From the NCBI RefSeq assembly GCF_001713375.1, contig NZ_CP016449.1, forward strand, positions 1,860,001 through 1,924,000: DNA of 64,000 bases, read 5' to 3'. The position numbers and the translations under genes were made by a program. The notes beneath the pieces were generated by a model that did not search any database, was not told the origin of the DNA, and was given only the letters and a program-made list of their open reading frames with translations. Numbering within the stretch: the stretch's first letter is position 1; each line of letters starts with the position of its first letter. Positions 51,306 through 63,514 of the stretch are shown here, piece by piece. The stretch is from Hydrogenophaga sp. RAC07 (GTDB taxonomy: Bacteria; Pseudomonadota; Gammaproteobacteria; Burkholderiales; Burkholderiaceae_C).

Positions 51306-52580
51306 TCAGAGTGCACGGTAACCGATGTCGCGGCGGCACTGCATGCCGTCGAAGCGGATGCCGTCCACCACCGCATAAGCACGCTGCCGGGCAAGGGCCA
51401 CGGTTTCGGCGAGGGCAGTCACGCACAACACACGGCCACCCGACACCTGCACCTCGTTGCCGGCAGAGACCGTTCCGGCGTGGAACACCATGTGGTCGGC
51501 GGCATCGGCGGGCAAACCGGTGATGGCGTCGCCTTTGCGCGGGCTCAGCGGATAACCGGCAGCGGCCAGCACCACGCCCAGCGCCACCCGCGGGTCCCAG
51601 TCGAGCGCCACGCGGTCGAGTTCGGCGCGTGTGGCAGCCAGCAGCACCTGCGTGAGGTTGCTCTTCAGACGCATCATGATGGGCTGGGTTTCCGGGTCTC
51701 CCATGCGGCAGTTGAACTCCAGCGTCTTCACACGGCCATCGGGCGTGATCATCAGGCCCGCGTACAGGAAACCGGTGTACGGAATGCCGTCGGCGGCCAT
51801 GCCGCGCAGTGTGGGCAGGATCACCTCGTTCATGGCGCGCTCGTGCACCGCAGGCGTGACCACCGGCGCGGGCGAATAAGCACCCATGCCGCCGGTGTTG
51901 GGGCCCTGGTCGGCGTCGAGCAGGCGCTTGTGGTCCTGGCTGGTGGCCAGCGCCAGCGCGTGTTCACCGTCGCACAGCACGATGAAGCTGGCTTCTTCGC
52001 CTTCGAGGAACTCTTCAATGACCACGCGCGCGCCGCCCTCGTTGTGCGCCACGCCCAGGGTGTTGTCGAGCAGCATGAAGTCGATGGCTTCGTGCGCTTC
52101 GGCCACGGTCATGGCGACCACCACGCCTTTGCCGGCGGCCAGACCGTCGGCCTTGACGACGATGGGCGCACCTTCGGCATCCACGTACGCGTGGGCCAGG
52201 GCCGGGTCGGTGAAGGCCTGGTACTTGGCCGTGGGGATGCCGTGGCGCTGCATGAAGGCCTTGGAAAACGCCTTCGAGCTTTCCAGCTGCGCAGCGGCCC
52301 TGGTGGGGCCAAAGATCGGCAGGCCGTGCGCGCGGAATTCGTCCACCACACCGGCGGCCAGAGGCGCTTCGGGCCCCACCACGGTGAGTGCCACCGCCTG
52401 GGCCTGCGCCCATTCGCGCAACGCCACCTTGTCGGTGATATCGAGGTTGATCAGGTCCGGATCGCGTGCGGTGCCGGCGTTGCCAGGTGCCACAAAGACC
52501 TGGCTCACGCCCTCGTCGTGCTTGAGTTTCCAGGCCAGGGCGTGTTCGCGGCCACCGCCGCCGATGACGAGAACTTTCAT
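51306..52580 (-). CDS. purD: Phosphoribosylamine-glycine ligase PurD
   Basis: PurD is an ATP-grasp enzyme that joins glycine to phosphoribosylamine in purine synthesis. The 424-residue protein has the start [18 protein letters not shown] and [16 protein letters not shown]. The ATP-grasp core carries [18 protein letters not shown], and the family signature [11 protein letters not shown] is followed by the C-terminal domain. It overlaps yebC by four bases, so it is coupled to that gene. The order is yebC-purD-hemF. Confidence 0.97.
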   Translation of the reverse strand: MKVLVIGGGGREHALAWKLKHDEGVSQVFVAPGNAGTARDPDLINLDITDKVALREWAQAQAVALTVVGPEAPLAAGVVDEFRAHGLPIFGPTRAAAQLESSKAFSKAFMQRHGIPTAKYQAFTDPALAHAYVDAEGAPIVVKADGLAAGKGVVVAMTVAEAHEAIDFMLLDNTLGVAHNEGGARVVIEEFLEGEEASFIVLCDGEHALALATSQDHKRLLDADQGPNTGGMGAYSPAPVVTPAVHERAMNEVILPTLRGMAADGIPYTGFLYAGLMITPDGRVKTLEFNCRMGDPETQPIMMRLKSNLTQVLLAATRAELDRVALDWDPRVALGVVLAAAGYPLSPRKGDAITGLPADAADHMVFHAGTVSAGNEVQVSGGRVLCVTALAETVALARQRAYAVVDGIRFDGMQCRRDIGYRAL

Positions 52581-53302
52581 GCGTGAATTTCAGCGTTGTG
52601 GAACACAGCCTGCACATCGTCCAGGTCTTCCAGCACATCCAGCAGCTTCTGCATGCGCACAGCGTCGTCACCGGTGAGTTCCACCGTGTTTTCGGCGCGC
52701 ATCGTGACCTCGGCAATCTCGGGCGTGAGGCCGGCGGCTTCCAGCGCGTTCTTGACGGCTTCGAATTCGGTGGGCGAGGTCAGCACCTCGATGGCGCCGT
52801 CGGCGTCGGTGATCACGTCGTCGGCGCCGGCTTCCAGCGCCACTTCCATCACCTTGTCTTCCGACGTGCCGGGCGCAAACACCAGTTGCCCGCAGTGCTT
52901 GAACTGGAACGACACCGAGCCGTCCGTGCCCAGGTTGCCCCCGTGCTTGCTGAAGGCGTGGCGCACTTCGGCCACGGTGCGGACCTTGTTGTCGGTCATG
53001 GTGTCGATGATCACCGCCGCGCCAGCGATGCCGTAACCCTCGTAGCGGATTTCTTCCAGGCTCACACCTTCGAGCGTGCCGGAGGCCTTCTCCACGTTGT
53101 ACTTGATGCGGTCGGCCGGCATGTTGGCGGCCTTGGCCTTGTCGATGGCCAGGCGCAAGCGCGGGTTCATGGCGGGGTCGCCGCCGCCCTGGCGCGCGGC
53201 CACGGTGATCTCACGGATGACGCGCGTCCAGATCTTTCCGCGCTTTTCGTCCTGGCGACCCTTGCGGTGCTGAATGTTTGCCCATTTGCTGTGTCCGGCC
53301 AC
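52577..53302 (-). CDS. yebC: YebC/TACO1 family translation or transcription factor
   Basis: This 241-residue member of the YebC/PmpR family was originally described as a DNA-binding regulator and is more recently linked to translation of difficult (proline-rich) stretches, like mitochondrial TACO1. It begins [20 protein letters not shown], the invariant family start, from a GTG codon with AAGGA upstream. [22 protein letters not shown] and a C-terminal acidic domain follow. It is the first gene of a long minus-strand run ending at rng. Confidence 0.95.
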   Translation of the reverse strand: MAGHSKWANIQHRKGRQDEKRGKIWTRVIREITVAARQGGGDPAMNPRLRLAIDKAKAANMPADRIKYNVEKASGTLEGVSLEEIRYEGYGIAGAAVIIDTMTDNKVRTVAEVRHAFSKHGGNLGTDGSVSFQFKHCGQLVFAPGTSEDKVMEVALEAGADDVITDADGAIEVLTSPTEFEAVKNALEAAGLTPEIAEVTMRAENTVELTGDDAVRMQKLLDVLEDLDDVQAVFHNAEIHA

Positions 53303-53401
53303 GAAATTGTCCTTTTGCCTGCTTGGGCTTTGATCTAATAAGCCTGCGATTTTACGTTTTCACCCGCCCTGCCCCGAACCCGCACACAAGGAAGCTCCGC
53401 C

Positions 53402-54949
53402 ATGGCCGAACCGATGCTGATCGCCCAGAACGCCACCACCACCTGCCAGCTGTTGCCGGGTCTGGCCAACCGCCATGGCCTGATCACCGGCGCCACCGGC
53501 ACCGGCAAGACGGTGACGCTGCAAACCCTGGCCGAGCAGTTCTCCAACATCGGCGTGCCCGTGTTCATGGCCGATGTGAAAGGCGACCTCTCCGGTATCA
53601 GCCAGAAAGGCAGTTTCGGCGAAAAGATCAGCAAGGTCCTGCAAGAACGCGGCATCACCCTGCCCGCTTCCCAGGCCTGCCCGACGACGCTGTGGGACGT
53701 GTTTGGCGAGTTGGGCCACCCGGTGCGCGCCACGGTCAGCGACATGGGCCCGCTGCTGCTCGCGCGCATGCTCAACCTGAACGACACGCAGGCCGGCGTG
53801 TTGAATCTGGTGTTCAAGATCGCCGACGACAACGGCCTGTTGCTGCTGGACATGAAAGACCTGCGGGCCATGCTGCAGCACATCGGCGACAACGCCAAAC
53901 AATTCACCACGGAATACGGCAACATCAGCGCCGCCAGCATTGGCGCCATCCAGCGCGGCCTGATGCAGGTCGAACAACAGGGCGGCGACAAATTCTTTGG
54001 CGAGCCCATGCTCGACATCACCGACTTCATGCAGACGGTGGACGGCAAGGGCGTGATCAACATCCTGGCGGCCGACAAGCTGATGAACGCGCCGCGCCTG
54101 TACGCGACCTTCCTGCTGTGGATGCTATCCGAGCTGTTCGAGACCCTGCCGGAGATCGGCGACCCCGAGAAGCCCAAGCTGGTGTTCTTCTTCGATGAGG
54201 CGCACCTGCTGTTCAACGAAGCGCCCAAGGTGCTGATCGAGCGCATCGAGCTGGTGGTGCGACTGGTGCGCTCCAAGGGCGTCGGCGTCTACTTCGTGAC
54301 CCAGAACCCGTTGGACATCCCGGACAGCGTGCTCGGCCAGCTTGGCAACCGTGTGCAGCACGCACTGCGGGCATTCACGCCGCGGGACCAGAAGGCGGTG
54401 AAGTCCACCGCGCAGACCATGCGGCCCAAGGCCGGCCTGGACATCGAAGCCGCCATCACCGAGCTGGCCGTGGGCGAAGCGCTGGTGAGCCTGCTCGACG
54501 CCAAAGGCCGGCCGAGCGAGACCGAGCGCGTGTTCGTGGTACCGCCGGGCAGCCAGCTCGGGCCCATCACCGACGCCCAGCGCCAGCAGCTGCGCCAGGA
54601 GTCTCTGGTGGCCGGGGTCTACGAAAAGCTGCTCGACCGCGAAAGCGCCTACGAAATGTTTGCCAACCATGCAGGCAAACGGGGCGCGCAAGCCGAACCT
54701 GAGACCGCAAAGGACGCGCCCAAGACGCCCCGCATTCCCGGCGCAGCGAAACAGGAGGCCGAAGCCGGCGGTGGCGGTTTCGGGGGCATGGTGAACGAAG
54801 CCCTGTTCGGCCGCACCGGCCCGCGTGGCGGCCAGTACGACGGCCTGGTGCAGACCATGGCCAAAACGGCGGCGCGCAGCGTGGCCAGCGGCCTGGGGCG
54901 GCAGATCGTGCGCGGCGTGCTGGGCAGCCTGCTCGGCGGCAAACGCTGA
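53402..54949 (+). CDS. HerA-like ATPase, DUF853 (YjgR) family
   Basis: This 515-residue P-loop ATPase of the DUF853/YjgR family is related to HerA/VirB4-type hexameric motors. It has Walker [11 protein letters not shown] (30-39) and Walker [12 protein letters not shown]. An arginine-finger-type region follows ([23 protein letters not shown] is the sensor-like segment). A Gly/Ala-rich linker and a C-terminal segment [21 protein letters not shown] suggest membrane or oligomer contacts. E. coli YjgR has no settled function; a DNA-handling or secretion motor role is inferred from fold. It is divergent from yebC and is followed by a DUF1499 gene after 14 bases. Confidence 0.88.
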   Translation: MAEPMLIAQNATTTCQLLPGLANRHGLITGATGTGKTVTLQTLAEQFSNIGVPVFMADVKGDLSGISQKGSFGEKISKVLQERGITLPASQACPTTLWDVFGELGHPVRATVSDMGPLLLARMLNLNDTQAGVLNLVFKIADDNGLLLLDMKDLRAMLQHIGDNAKQFTTEYGNISAASIGAIQRGLMQVEQQGGDKFFGEPMLDITDFMQTVDGKGVINILAADKLMNAPRLYATFLLWMLSELFETLPEIGDPEKPKLVFFFDEAHLLFNEAPKVLIERIELVVRLVRSKGVGVYFVTQNPLDIPDSVLGQLGNRVQHALRAFTPRDQKAVKSTAQTMRPKAGLDIEAAITELAVGEALVSLLDAKGRPSETERVFVVPPGSQLGPITDAQRQQLRQESLVAGVYEKLLDRESAYEMFANHAGKRGAQAEPETAKDAPKTPRIPGAAKQEAEAGGGGFGGMVNEALFGRTGPRGGQYDGLVQTMAKTAARSVASGLGRQIVRGVLGSLLGGKR

Positions 54950-54963
54950 GCGGACGAAGCACC

Positions 54964-55449
54964 ATGAAGATCGCTTTCTACATCGTCCTGGCCGCCATCG
55001 TGCTGGCCCTGGTGGCCGCGCAGGTCGGCTTGTTGAGCGGGCAGCGGCCCGCCGACCTTGGCGTGAAGGACGGCCGTCTCAAGCCGCCTTCTGTCACCCG
55101 CAACAGCGTGAGCAGCCAGGCCGCGCTGTCGCCCGACCACCCGCAGCGCGCCTACGCGTCCATCGAGCCCCTGCCCTTCAAGGCGGGCGGCGCGGCAGCG
55201 TCGATGAAGGCGCTGGAGGCAACCCTGGACACCATGCCCGGCGTGACCCTGATCGAGCAGCGTCCGGAATACCTGTACGCCCAAGCGCACACGCGCTGGC
55301 TCAAGTTTGTGGACGACATGGAGTTCTGGGCCAACCCCGCCAGCGGTGTGATCGAACTGCGCAGCGCCAGCCGGCTCGGGCGAGAGGACTTCGGCGTGAA
55401 CCGCCAGCGGGTCGAGAAGATTCGCGCGGCTTACCTCGCCCAGCCCTGA
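54964..55449 (+). CDS. DUF1499 domain membrane-anchored protein
   Basis: This 161-residue protein has an N-terminal hydrophobic anchor or uncleaved signal (AFYIVLAAIVLALVAAQVG). A DUF1499 domain follows, with LGVKDGRLKPPSVTRNSVSS, RPEYLYAQAHTRWLKFVDD and the conserved ending VIELRSASRLGREDFGVNRQRVEKIR. The family is exported or membrane-bound and of unknown function. It probably shares a transcript with the DUF853 ATPase upstream and ends at a bidirectional terminator facing clpA. Confidence 0.9.
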   Translation: MKIAFYIVLAAIVLALVAAQVGLLSGQRPADLGVKDGRLKPPSVTRNSVSSQAALSPDHPQRAYASIEPLPFKAGGAAASMKALEATLDTMPGVTLIEQRPEYLYAQAHTRWLKFVDDMEFWANPASGVIELRSASRLGREDFGVNRQRVEKIRAAYLAQP

Positions 55450-55471
55450 ACCGCAAGACACGACCCCAAGC

Positions 55472-55498
55472 AAAAGGCCCGGCATGACCGGGCCTTTT
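55472..55498. terminator. Bidirectional terminator between DUF1499 gene and clpA
   Basis: A perfect 11-base stem AAAAGGCCCGG/CCGGGCCTTTT with loop CATGA has T runs on both strands. It can end both convergent units. Confidence 0.9.
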
Positions 55499-55516
55499 GT
55501 CTGAAGGAGCCGAAGC

Positions 55517-57853
<2,337 letters not shown>

Positions 57854-57946
57854 GGGGCACGTCCTTTGGGCTGGGATGATCGGGAAAGCAAATGTCTGAA
57901 AAAAGAACAGAACAGGTTCGTGGGCTCAGATAAGGCGGTTTGGGCG

Positions 57947-58303
57947 TTATTCAACCGGCTCGCTCATGCACTGCAAAGGATGGCCGGCGGCACGCGCCGC
58001 CTGGAGGACCTGATCGACCTTGGTGCTGGCCACGTCGCGTGAATAGACCCCGCAGATGCCTTTTCCTTCCAGATGGATCTTGAGCATGATCTGGGTGGCG
58101 GTTTCGCGGTCCTTGCTGAAGAACTCCTGGATGACGTGCACCACAAACTCCATGGGCGTGAAGTCATCGTTGAGCAGCACCACCTGGAACATCTGGGGAG
58201 GCTTGGTGCGCTGGGCACGCCGTTCGAGCACCACCGACTCGTCGTTGCCGACGCTGGGTGGCGCCGTCGGGTTTTCGGGTTTTTTGGGGTTCTGGGTGGC
58301 CAT
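57947..58303 (-). CDS. clpS: ClpS adaptor protein
   Basis: ClpS is a small adaptor that presents N-end-rule substrates to ClpA. The product has 118 residues from ATG 58303, or 121 from ATG 58312; no ribosome binding site decides between them. It shows the core [20 protein letters not shown], the [13 protein letters not shown] helix and [18 protein letters not shown], with the pocket residues expected for N-degron binding. An N-terminal Pro/Lys-rich extension of about 35 residues is flexible. It lies directly upstream of clpA. Confidence 0.95.
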   Translation of the reverse strand: MATQNPKKPENPTAPPSVGNDESVVLERRAQRTKPPQMFQVVLLNDDFTPMEFVVHVIQEFFSKDRETATQIMLKIHLEGKGICGVYSRDVASTKVDQVLQAARAAGHPLQCMSEPVE

Positions 58304-58448
58304 GAAAACCATTCTAGCGGCGCGTATCCGCCCACATCACCATGCGGGATTAGGTGTCGACCGGAGCGCACAACCCGGCCCAGGTCCGCGGGCGGAGCCG
58401 ACGTGCAGGGCATGGTTTTTTCCATGCCTCATTGTGAGGGGAAAGGTG

Positions 58449-58477
58449 AAAACAAAACCGCAGAGCAAGCGGTTTTT
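58449..58477 (-). terminator. Rho-independent terminator of icd
   Basis: On the minus strand an 8-base stem AAAACCGC/GCGGTTTT with a 7-base loop is followed by TTTTGTTTT. It lies about 65 bases after the icd stop. Confidence 0.75.
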
Positions 58478-58542
58478 GGGGGTGTAGTTCGCAATATCGG
58501 GCGACGGATGGAGCCGGCGGGAATGCAACCGGTGCCGATGCC

Positions 58543-59796
58543 TCACATGTGGTCGATCATGACCTGTCCAAAACCGGAGCAGCTGACCTGGGTGGCCCCC
58601 TCCATCTGGCGCGCAAAGTCGTACGTGACCTTCTTGCTCAGAATGGATTTTTCGAGCGAGCTGATGATCAGGTCCGCGGCCTCCTTCCAGCCCATGTGGC
58701 GCAGCATCATCTCGGCCGAGAGGATTTCGGAACCGGGGTTCACGTAATCCTTGCCCGCGTATTTGGGCGCGGTACCGTGGGTGGCCTCGAAGCAGGCCAC
58801 GGAATCCGACAGGTTGGCCCCCGGAGCGATGCCGATACCACCCACCTGCGCGGCCAGCGCGTCGGAGATGTAGTCGCCATTGAGGTTGAGCGTGGCGATC
58901 ACCGAATACTCGGCCGGGCGCAGCAGGATCTGCTGCAGGAAGGCGTCGGCGATGCTGTCCTTCACGATGATGTCCCGGCCCGTTTTGGGGTTCCTGAACC
59001 TGCACCACGGGCCGTCATCGATCAGCACGGCGCCGAACTCCCTGCGGGCCAGCGCGTAGGCCCAGTCGCGAAATCCCCCTTCGGTGTATTTCATGATGTT
59101 GCCCTTGTGCACGATGGTCACGTTGGGCTTGTCGTTGTCGATCGCGTACTGGATGGCCTTGCGTACCAAGCGCTCCGTGCCCTCGATCGACACCGGCTTG
59201 ATACCGATGCCCGAGGTGTTCGGGAAACGGATCTTGGTCACACCCATCTCGTCCACCAGGAATTTGATGAGTTTTTTCGCCTTGTCGGACTCGGCCTCGT
59301 ACTCGATGCCGGCATAGATGTCTTCCGAGTTCTCGCGGAAGACCACCATGTTGGTCTTTTCGGGCTCTTTCAGCGGCGACGGCACACCTTTGAAGTACTG
59401 CACAGGTCGCAGGCAGACGTAGAGATCGAGCTCCTGGCGCAGTGCCACGTTGAGCGAGCGGATGCCGCCGCCCACCGGCGTGGTGAGCGGGCCCTTGATC
59501 GAGACGACGTACTCGCGCAGCACGGCCAGGGTTTCTTCGGGCAGCCAGACATCGGGGCCGTAGATCCGGGTCGCCTTTTCACCCGCGTAGACCTCCATCC
59601 AGTGGATCTTCTTCTGACCGCCGTAGGCTTTGGCCACAGCCGCGTCCACCACCTTGAGCATCACGGGCGTGATGTCCAGGCCCGTGCCGTCACCCTCGAT
59701 GTACGGCACGATGGGCTGGTCCGGCACGTTGAGCGACATGTCGCCATTGACGGTGATTTTCTGGCCCTCGGCGGGCACCTGGATGTGTTGGTACAT
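58543..59796 (-). CDS. icd: NADP-dependent isocitrate dehydrogenase, dimeric type
   Basis: Icd converts isocitrate to 2-oxoglutarate and CO2 in the TCA cycle, reducing NADP. The 417-residue protein is of the E. coli Icd type. It has [14 protein letters not shown], the substrate serine in [13 protein letters not shown] (Ser114, equivalent to the AceK phosphorylation site), [13 protein letters not shown], and [19 protein letters not shown] 59796 gives the family start. The longer frame to 60231 runs through the divergent DUF192 gene and is rejected. A GAGAAT hexamer (minus strand, 59804-59809) lies seven bases before the ATG, so the mRNA may be leaderless. A second, unrelated enzyme for the same reaction is encoded at 60355-62592. 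Confidence 0.97.
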   Translation of the reverse strand: MYQHIQVPAEGQKITVNGDMSLNVPDQPIVPYIEGDGTGLDITPVMLKVVDAAVAKAYGGQKKIHWMEVYAGEKATRIYGPDVWLPEETLAVLREYVVSIKGPLTTPVGGGIRSLNVALRQELDLYVCLRPVQYFKGVPSPLKEPEKTNMVVFRENSEDIYAGIEYEAESDKAKKLIKFLVDEMGVTKIRFPNTSGIGIKPVSIEGTERLVRKAIQYAIDNDKPNVTIVHKGNIMKYTEGGFRDWAYALARREFGAVLIDDGPWCRFRNPKTGRDIIVKDSIADAFLQQILLRPAEYSVIATLNLNGDYISDALAAQVGGIGIAPGANLSDSVACFEATHGTAPKYAGKDYVNPGSEILSAEMMLRHMGWKEAADLIISSLEKSILSKKVTYDFARQMEGATQVSCSGFGQVMIDHM

Positions 59797-59877
59797 GGCC
59801 GAAATTCTCGCACGACCCACCCCGAGCGGACGGATGGCGGAGAATGGGCCATCGATTTGAACCACCCGACCACACGC

Positions 59878-60327
59878 ATGAAAAATCTGTCTGTTCGCCT
59901 GCTGTGCCTGTGGGTTCTTTTCACCGGCACGGCCTGGTCCCAGGAATCGCCCCAGCTTCAGTTGCCCAGGGTCACCTTGTCCGCCGGCATGCACCTCATC
60001 AACGCCCAAGTGGCGGCCACCCCGCAGCAGCGAGCAGTGGGTCTCATGTTCCGCAGGGAGATGCCGGTGAATGAGGGCATGCTGTTCGCCTTCGAGCAGG
60101 CGTCCGAGCAGTGCTTCTGGATGAAGAACACCCTGCTCCCGCTGACGGCGGCCTTCGTCGCGGATGACGGCACCATCGTCAACCTGGCCGACATGCAGCC
60201 GCAGAGCCTGGCCTCGCACTGCTCCACCCAACCGGTGCGCTTTGTGCTGGAGATGAACAAGGGCTGGTTCGACAAGCGCGGCCTGAAGGCCGGCTCCAAA
60301 CTGAGCGGCCCACCGTTCACACGGTAG
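59878..60327 (+). CDS. DUF192 family exported protein
   Basis: This 149-residue protein has a signal peptide (cleavage after about residue 21, AWS-QES) and a DUF192 domain. Visible features are [38 protein letters not shown] and [22 protein letters not shown]192 proteins are small beta-rich, secreted or periplasmic, and of unknown function; the FWMKNT segment is the family hallmark. It is divergent from icd by 81 bases and converges on the monomeric isocitrate dehydrogenase gene with 27 bases between. Confidence 0.92.
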   Translation: MKNLSVRLLCLWVLFTGTAWSQESPQLQLPRVTLSAGMHLINAQVAATPQQRAVGLMFRREMPVNEGMLFAFEQASEQCFWMKNTLLPLTAAFVADDGTIVNLADMQPQSLASHCSTQPVRFVLEMNKGWFDKRGLKAGSKLSGPPFTR

Positions 60328-60354
60328 GCCGCCTCATCGAATCACGCGCAGATT

Positions 60355-62592
60355 TCAGGCCTGCACCGACGCCAGCGCCGCGTTGAAGGTCTTGCTGGGT
60401 CGCATGATGGCTTCGAGCTTGTCGAAGTCGGGCTTGTAGTACCCGCCGATGTCCACCGGATGGCCCTGCACGGCGGCCAGCTCGGCCACGATGGTCTGCT
60501 CGCTGTCGGTGAGTTGCTTCGCCAGCGGCGCGAACTTCGCGGCCAGCGCCGGATCTTCACTTTGTGCAGCCAGCGCCTGCGCCCAGTACAGCGCCAGGTA
60601 GAACTGACTGCCGCGGTTGTCGAGCTGGCCGGTCTTGGGCGAAGGATTTTTGTTGTTGTCCAGCAGCTTGCCGGTGGCAACGTCCAGCGTTTTGGCCAGC
60701 ACCTTGGCCTGCAGGTTGCCCGTCTTCAGACCCAGGTCTTCCATGGACACCGCCAGCGCCAGGAATTCACCCAGGGAGTCCCAACGCAGGTGGTTTTCTT
60801 CCACCAGTTGCTGCACGTGTTTGGGTGCCGAGCCGCCGGCGCCCGTCTCGTACATGCCGCCACCGGCCATGAGCGGCACGATGGACAGCATCTTGGCGCT
60901 CGTGCCCAGCTCCATGATGGGGAACAGGTCGGTGAGGTAGTCGCGCAGGATGTTGCCGGTGGCGCTGATGGTGTCCAGACCGCGGGCCACGCGCTCAAGC
61001 GTGTAGCGCATGGCGCGCACCTGGCTCATGATCTGGATGTCCAGACCAGCCGTGTTGTGCTCGTGCAGGTACATCTTGACCTTGGTGATCATCTGCGCTT
61101 CGTGCGGGCGGTACTGGTCGAGCCAGAACACCACCGGCATGCCCGAGTTGCGCGCGCGGGTCACTGCCAGCTTGACCCAGTCCCGGATGGCGGCGTCCTT
61201 GACCTGGCACATGCGCCAGATGTCGCCCTGCTCCACGTTCTGGCTCAGCAACACTTCGCCCGTCGCCAGGTCGGTGATGTTGGCCACGCCGTCTTCGGTG
61301 ATCTCGAAGGTCTTGTCGTGTGAGCCGTACTCCTCGGCCTGCTGCGCCATCAGGCCCACGTTGGGCACCGTGCCCATGGTCTTGGGGTCGAAGGCACCGT
61401 GCCATTTGCAGAAGTTGATGATCTCCTGGTAGATGCGGGCGAAGGTGGACTCGGGCATCACGGCCTTCACATCCTTCAGGCGGCCGTCAGCGCCCCACAT
61501 CTTGCCGCTGTTGCGGATCATGGCGGGCATGGACGCGTCCACGATCACATCGTTGGGTGAATGGAAGTTGGTGATGCCCTTGGCGGAATCGACCATGGCC
61601 AGCTCGGGCCGGCCTTCGTGGCAGGCGTGCAGATCGCGCTTGATCTCGTCCTGCTTGCTCTGCGGCAGCGCGGCGATCTTGTTGTACAGATCGACCATGC
61701 CGTTGTTGACGTTCACACCCAATTCGTCGAACAGCTTGCCGTGTTTTTCAAAGGCGTCCTTGTAGAAAATCTTCACGCAGTGACCGAACACGATCGGGTG
61801 CGAGACCTTCATCATGGTGGCCTTCACATGCAGCGAGAACATCACGCCGGTCTTGTGGGCGTCTTCGATCTCCTTTTCGTAGAACTCCAGCAAAGCCTTC
61901 TTGCTCATGAACATGGAGTCGATGATTTCGCGGTCAAGCAGCGGCACTTTGGACTTGAGCACGATGGTCTTGCCACTCTTGGTGATCAGCTCCATCTTCA
62001 CGTCGCGCGCCTTGTCCAGCGTCATGGACTTTTCACCGTGGTAGAAGTCGCCAGCGTGCATGTGCGACACATGCGAGCGCGATGCCTGACTCCATTCGCC
62101 CATGCTGTGCGGGTTCTTGCGGGCGTACTCCTTCACGGCGCGCGGCGCGCGGCGGTCCGAGTTGCCTTCGCGCAGGACGGGGTTCACGGCGCTGCCGGTG
62201 CACTTGGAATAGCGCGCGCGCAGCGCCTTCTCTTCCTCAGTCTTGGGGTTTTCCGGGTAGTCCGGGATCTTGTAGCCCTTGGCCTGCAGTTCCTTGATGC
62301 AGGCGACCAGCTGCGACACCGACGCGCTGATGTTGGGCAGTTTGATGATGTTGGCTTCGGGCTTGAGCGTGAGCTTGCCGAGCTCGGCCAGGTAGTCGGG
62401 CACGCGTTGCTCTTCGGTCAGGCACTCGGGGAAAGCCGCCAGCACGCGGGCAGCCACCGAGATGTCGCTGGTGGCCACGTTGATGCCGGCGGGCGCCGCG
62501 AACGTGCGGATGATGGGCAGGAACGCACTGGTCGCCAGCAAAGGGGCTTCGTCCGTCAGGGTGTAAATGATGGTGGGTTGCTGGCTGCTCAT
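60355..62592 (-). CDS. NADP-dependent isocitrate dehydrogenase, monomeric type
   Basis: This is a large single-chain isocitrate dehydrogenase (IDH-II type) of 745 residues, unrelated in length to the dimeric Icd. It shows [20 protein letters not shown] at the start and [19 protein letters not shown]. The substrate region carries [20 protein letters not shown] with [26 protein letters not shown] and [13 protein letters not shown] follow. ATG 62592 is preceded by GGAGA. It is the same enzyme activity as icd two genes away. Having both forms is known in some proteobacteria; this copy may be used under different growth conditions. The leader carries a terminator-like hairpin on the opposite strand. 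Confidence 0.96.
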   Translation of the reverse strand: MSSQQPTIIYTLTDEAPLLATSAFLPIIRTFAAPAGINVATSDISVAARVLAAFPECLTEEQRVPDYLAELGKLTLKPEANIIKLPNISASVSQLVACIKELQAKGYKIPDYPENPKTEEEKALRARYSKCTGSAVNPVLREGNSDRRAPRAVKEYARKNPHSMGEWSQASRSHVSHMHAGDFYHGEKSMTLDKARDVKMELITKSGKTIVLKSKVPLLDREIIDSMFMSKKALLEFYEKEIEDAHKTGVMFSLHVKATMMKVSHPIVFGHCVKIFYKDAFEKHGKLFDELGVNVNNGMVDLYNKIAALPQSKQDEIKRDLHACHEGRPELAMVDSAKGITNFHSPNDVIVDASMPAMIRNSGKMWGADGRLKDVKAVMPESTFARIYQEIINFCKWHGAFDPKTMGTVPNVGLMAQQAEEYGSHDKTFEITEDGVANITDLATGEVLLSQNVEQGDIWRMCQVKDAAIRDWVKLAVTRARNSGMPVVFWLDQYRPHEAQMITKVKMYLHEHNTAGLDIQIMSQVRAMRYTLERVARGLDTISATGNILRDYLTDLFPIMELGTSAKMLSIVPLMAGGGMYETGAGGSAPKHVQQLVEENHLRWDSLGEFLALAVSMEDLGLKTGNLQAKVLAKTLDVATGKLLDNNKNPSPKTGQLDNRGSQFYLALYWAQALAAQSEDPALAAKFAPLAKQLTDSEQTIVAELAAVQGHPVDIGGYYKPDFDKLEAIMRPSKTFNAALASVQA

Positions 62593-62688
62593 CGCGTATC
62601 TCCAAAATTGTTGGGGTGTGGCCGGTTCGACCGCTCTGTGCAGGTTATGCCGAAGCGCTGGATCAGACCACCCGTGATTTTGCTTTCC

Positions 62689-62714
62689 GGGCTTCACGCC
62701 AAGCCCCGTTTTTT
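62689..62714 (+). other. Orphan terminator-like hairpin upstream of monomeric idh
   Basis: GGGCTT-CACGCC-AAGCCC is followed on the plus strand by CG and six T. No annotated plus-strand gene ends here. It lies in the leader or promoter zone of the minus-strand idh gene and could end a short antisense or small RNA. Confidence 0.4.
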
Positions 62715-62781
62715 GAACGCTTATCTCACAATGCAAAAAGCGGTGCGAAATTTGTGTGTTCTTTTCTGTGCAGCGACCAAC

Positions 62782-62812
62782 AAAAAGGGCCCGAAGCTTG
62801 CGCTTCGAGCCC
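62782..62812 (-). terminator. Rho-independent terminator of sodB
   Basis: An 11-base stem GGGCCCGAAGC/GCTTCGAGCCC with one mismatch and loop TTGC is followed on the minus strand by TTTTT. It lies 20 bases beyond the sodB stop. Confidence 0.85.
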
Positions 62813-62832
62813 TGTCACCTGGCCGCTGGGGC

Positions 62833-63414
62833 TCAGGCGAAGTTGGCTTCGGCGAACGACCAGTTCACCAGCTTGTCGAGGAAGGTCTCCACGAACTTGG
62901 GGCGGGCGTTGCGGTAGTCGATGTAGTAGGCATGCTCCCACACGTCCACGGTCAGCAGAGCCTTGTCGCCGGTGGTCAGCGGGGTGCCGGCGGCGCCCAT
63001 GTTGACGATGTCGACCGAACCGTCGGCTTTCTTCACCAGCCAGGTCCAGCCAGAACCGAAGTTGCCCACGGCGGACTTCACGAAAGCTTCCTTGAAGGCT
63101 GCATAGCTGCCCCACTTGGCGGTGATGGCCGCGGCCAACGCGCCGGCCGGCTCGCCGCCGCCGTTGGGCTTCATGCAGTTCCAGAAGAAGGTGTGGTTCC
63201 AGATCTGCGCGGAGTTGTTGTAGATGCCACCGCTGGATTTCTTGACGATGGACTCGAGGTCCATGGCTTCGAATTCGGTGCCTTTTTGCAGGTTGTTGAG
63301 GTTGACCACGTACGCGTTGTGGTGCTTGCCGTGGTGAAACTCCAGCGTTTCGCGGCTGTAGTGGGGAGCCAGTGCGTCCAGTGCGTAGGGCAATGCGGGC
63401 AGGGTGTGTTCCAT
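62833..63414 (-). CDS. sodB: Superoxide dismutase, iron type
   Basis: SodB is a cytoplasmic Fe-superoxide dismutase. The 193-residue protein has the metal ligands at canonical positions: His27 in FHHGKHH, His74 in IWNHTFFWN, and Asp157 and His161 in [11 protein letters not shown]. The glutamine in NNSAQIWNH, rather than a glycine there, favours iron over manganese. GAGGAACCC precedes ATG 63414. It lies just downstream of xseA and ends at its own terminator. Confidence 0.97.
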   Translation of the reverse strand: MEHTLPALPYALDALAPHYSRETLEFHHGKHHNAYVVNLNNLQKGTEFEAMDLESIVKKSSGGIYNNSAQIWNHTFFWNCMKPNGGGEPAGALAAAITAKWGSYAAFKEAFVKSAVGNFGSGWTWLVKKADGSVDIVNMGAAGTPLTTGDKALLTVDVWEHAYYIDYRNARPKFVETFLDKLVNWSFAEANFA

Positions 63415-63483
63415 GGGGTTCCTCGTGAGTGCTGTTGTGGAAAGTCTTGCCGTCTGGGTGGTCTCACCAGCGGACAGGCGGCC

Positions 63484-63489
63484 ATTGTA
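63484..63489 (-). promoter_or_regulatory. Candidate sodB -10 box
   Basis: TACAAT on the minus strand lies about 70 bases upstream of the sodB start, just beyond the xseA stop. No clear -35 is seen. Confidence 0.35.
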
Positions 63490-63514
63490 GGCACGCGACT
63501 GTGCAGCGAAGGTG

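Noticed and set aside
59797..60231. N-terminal extension of icd
   Set aside because: It runs antisense through the recognisable DUF192 gene, and Icd proteins begin at the ATG at 59796.
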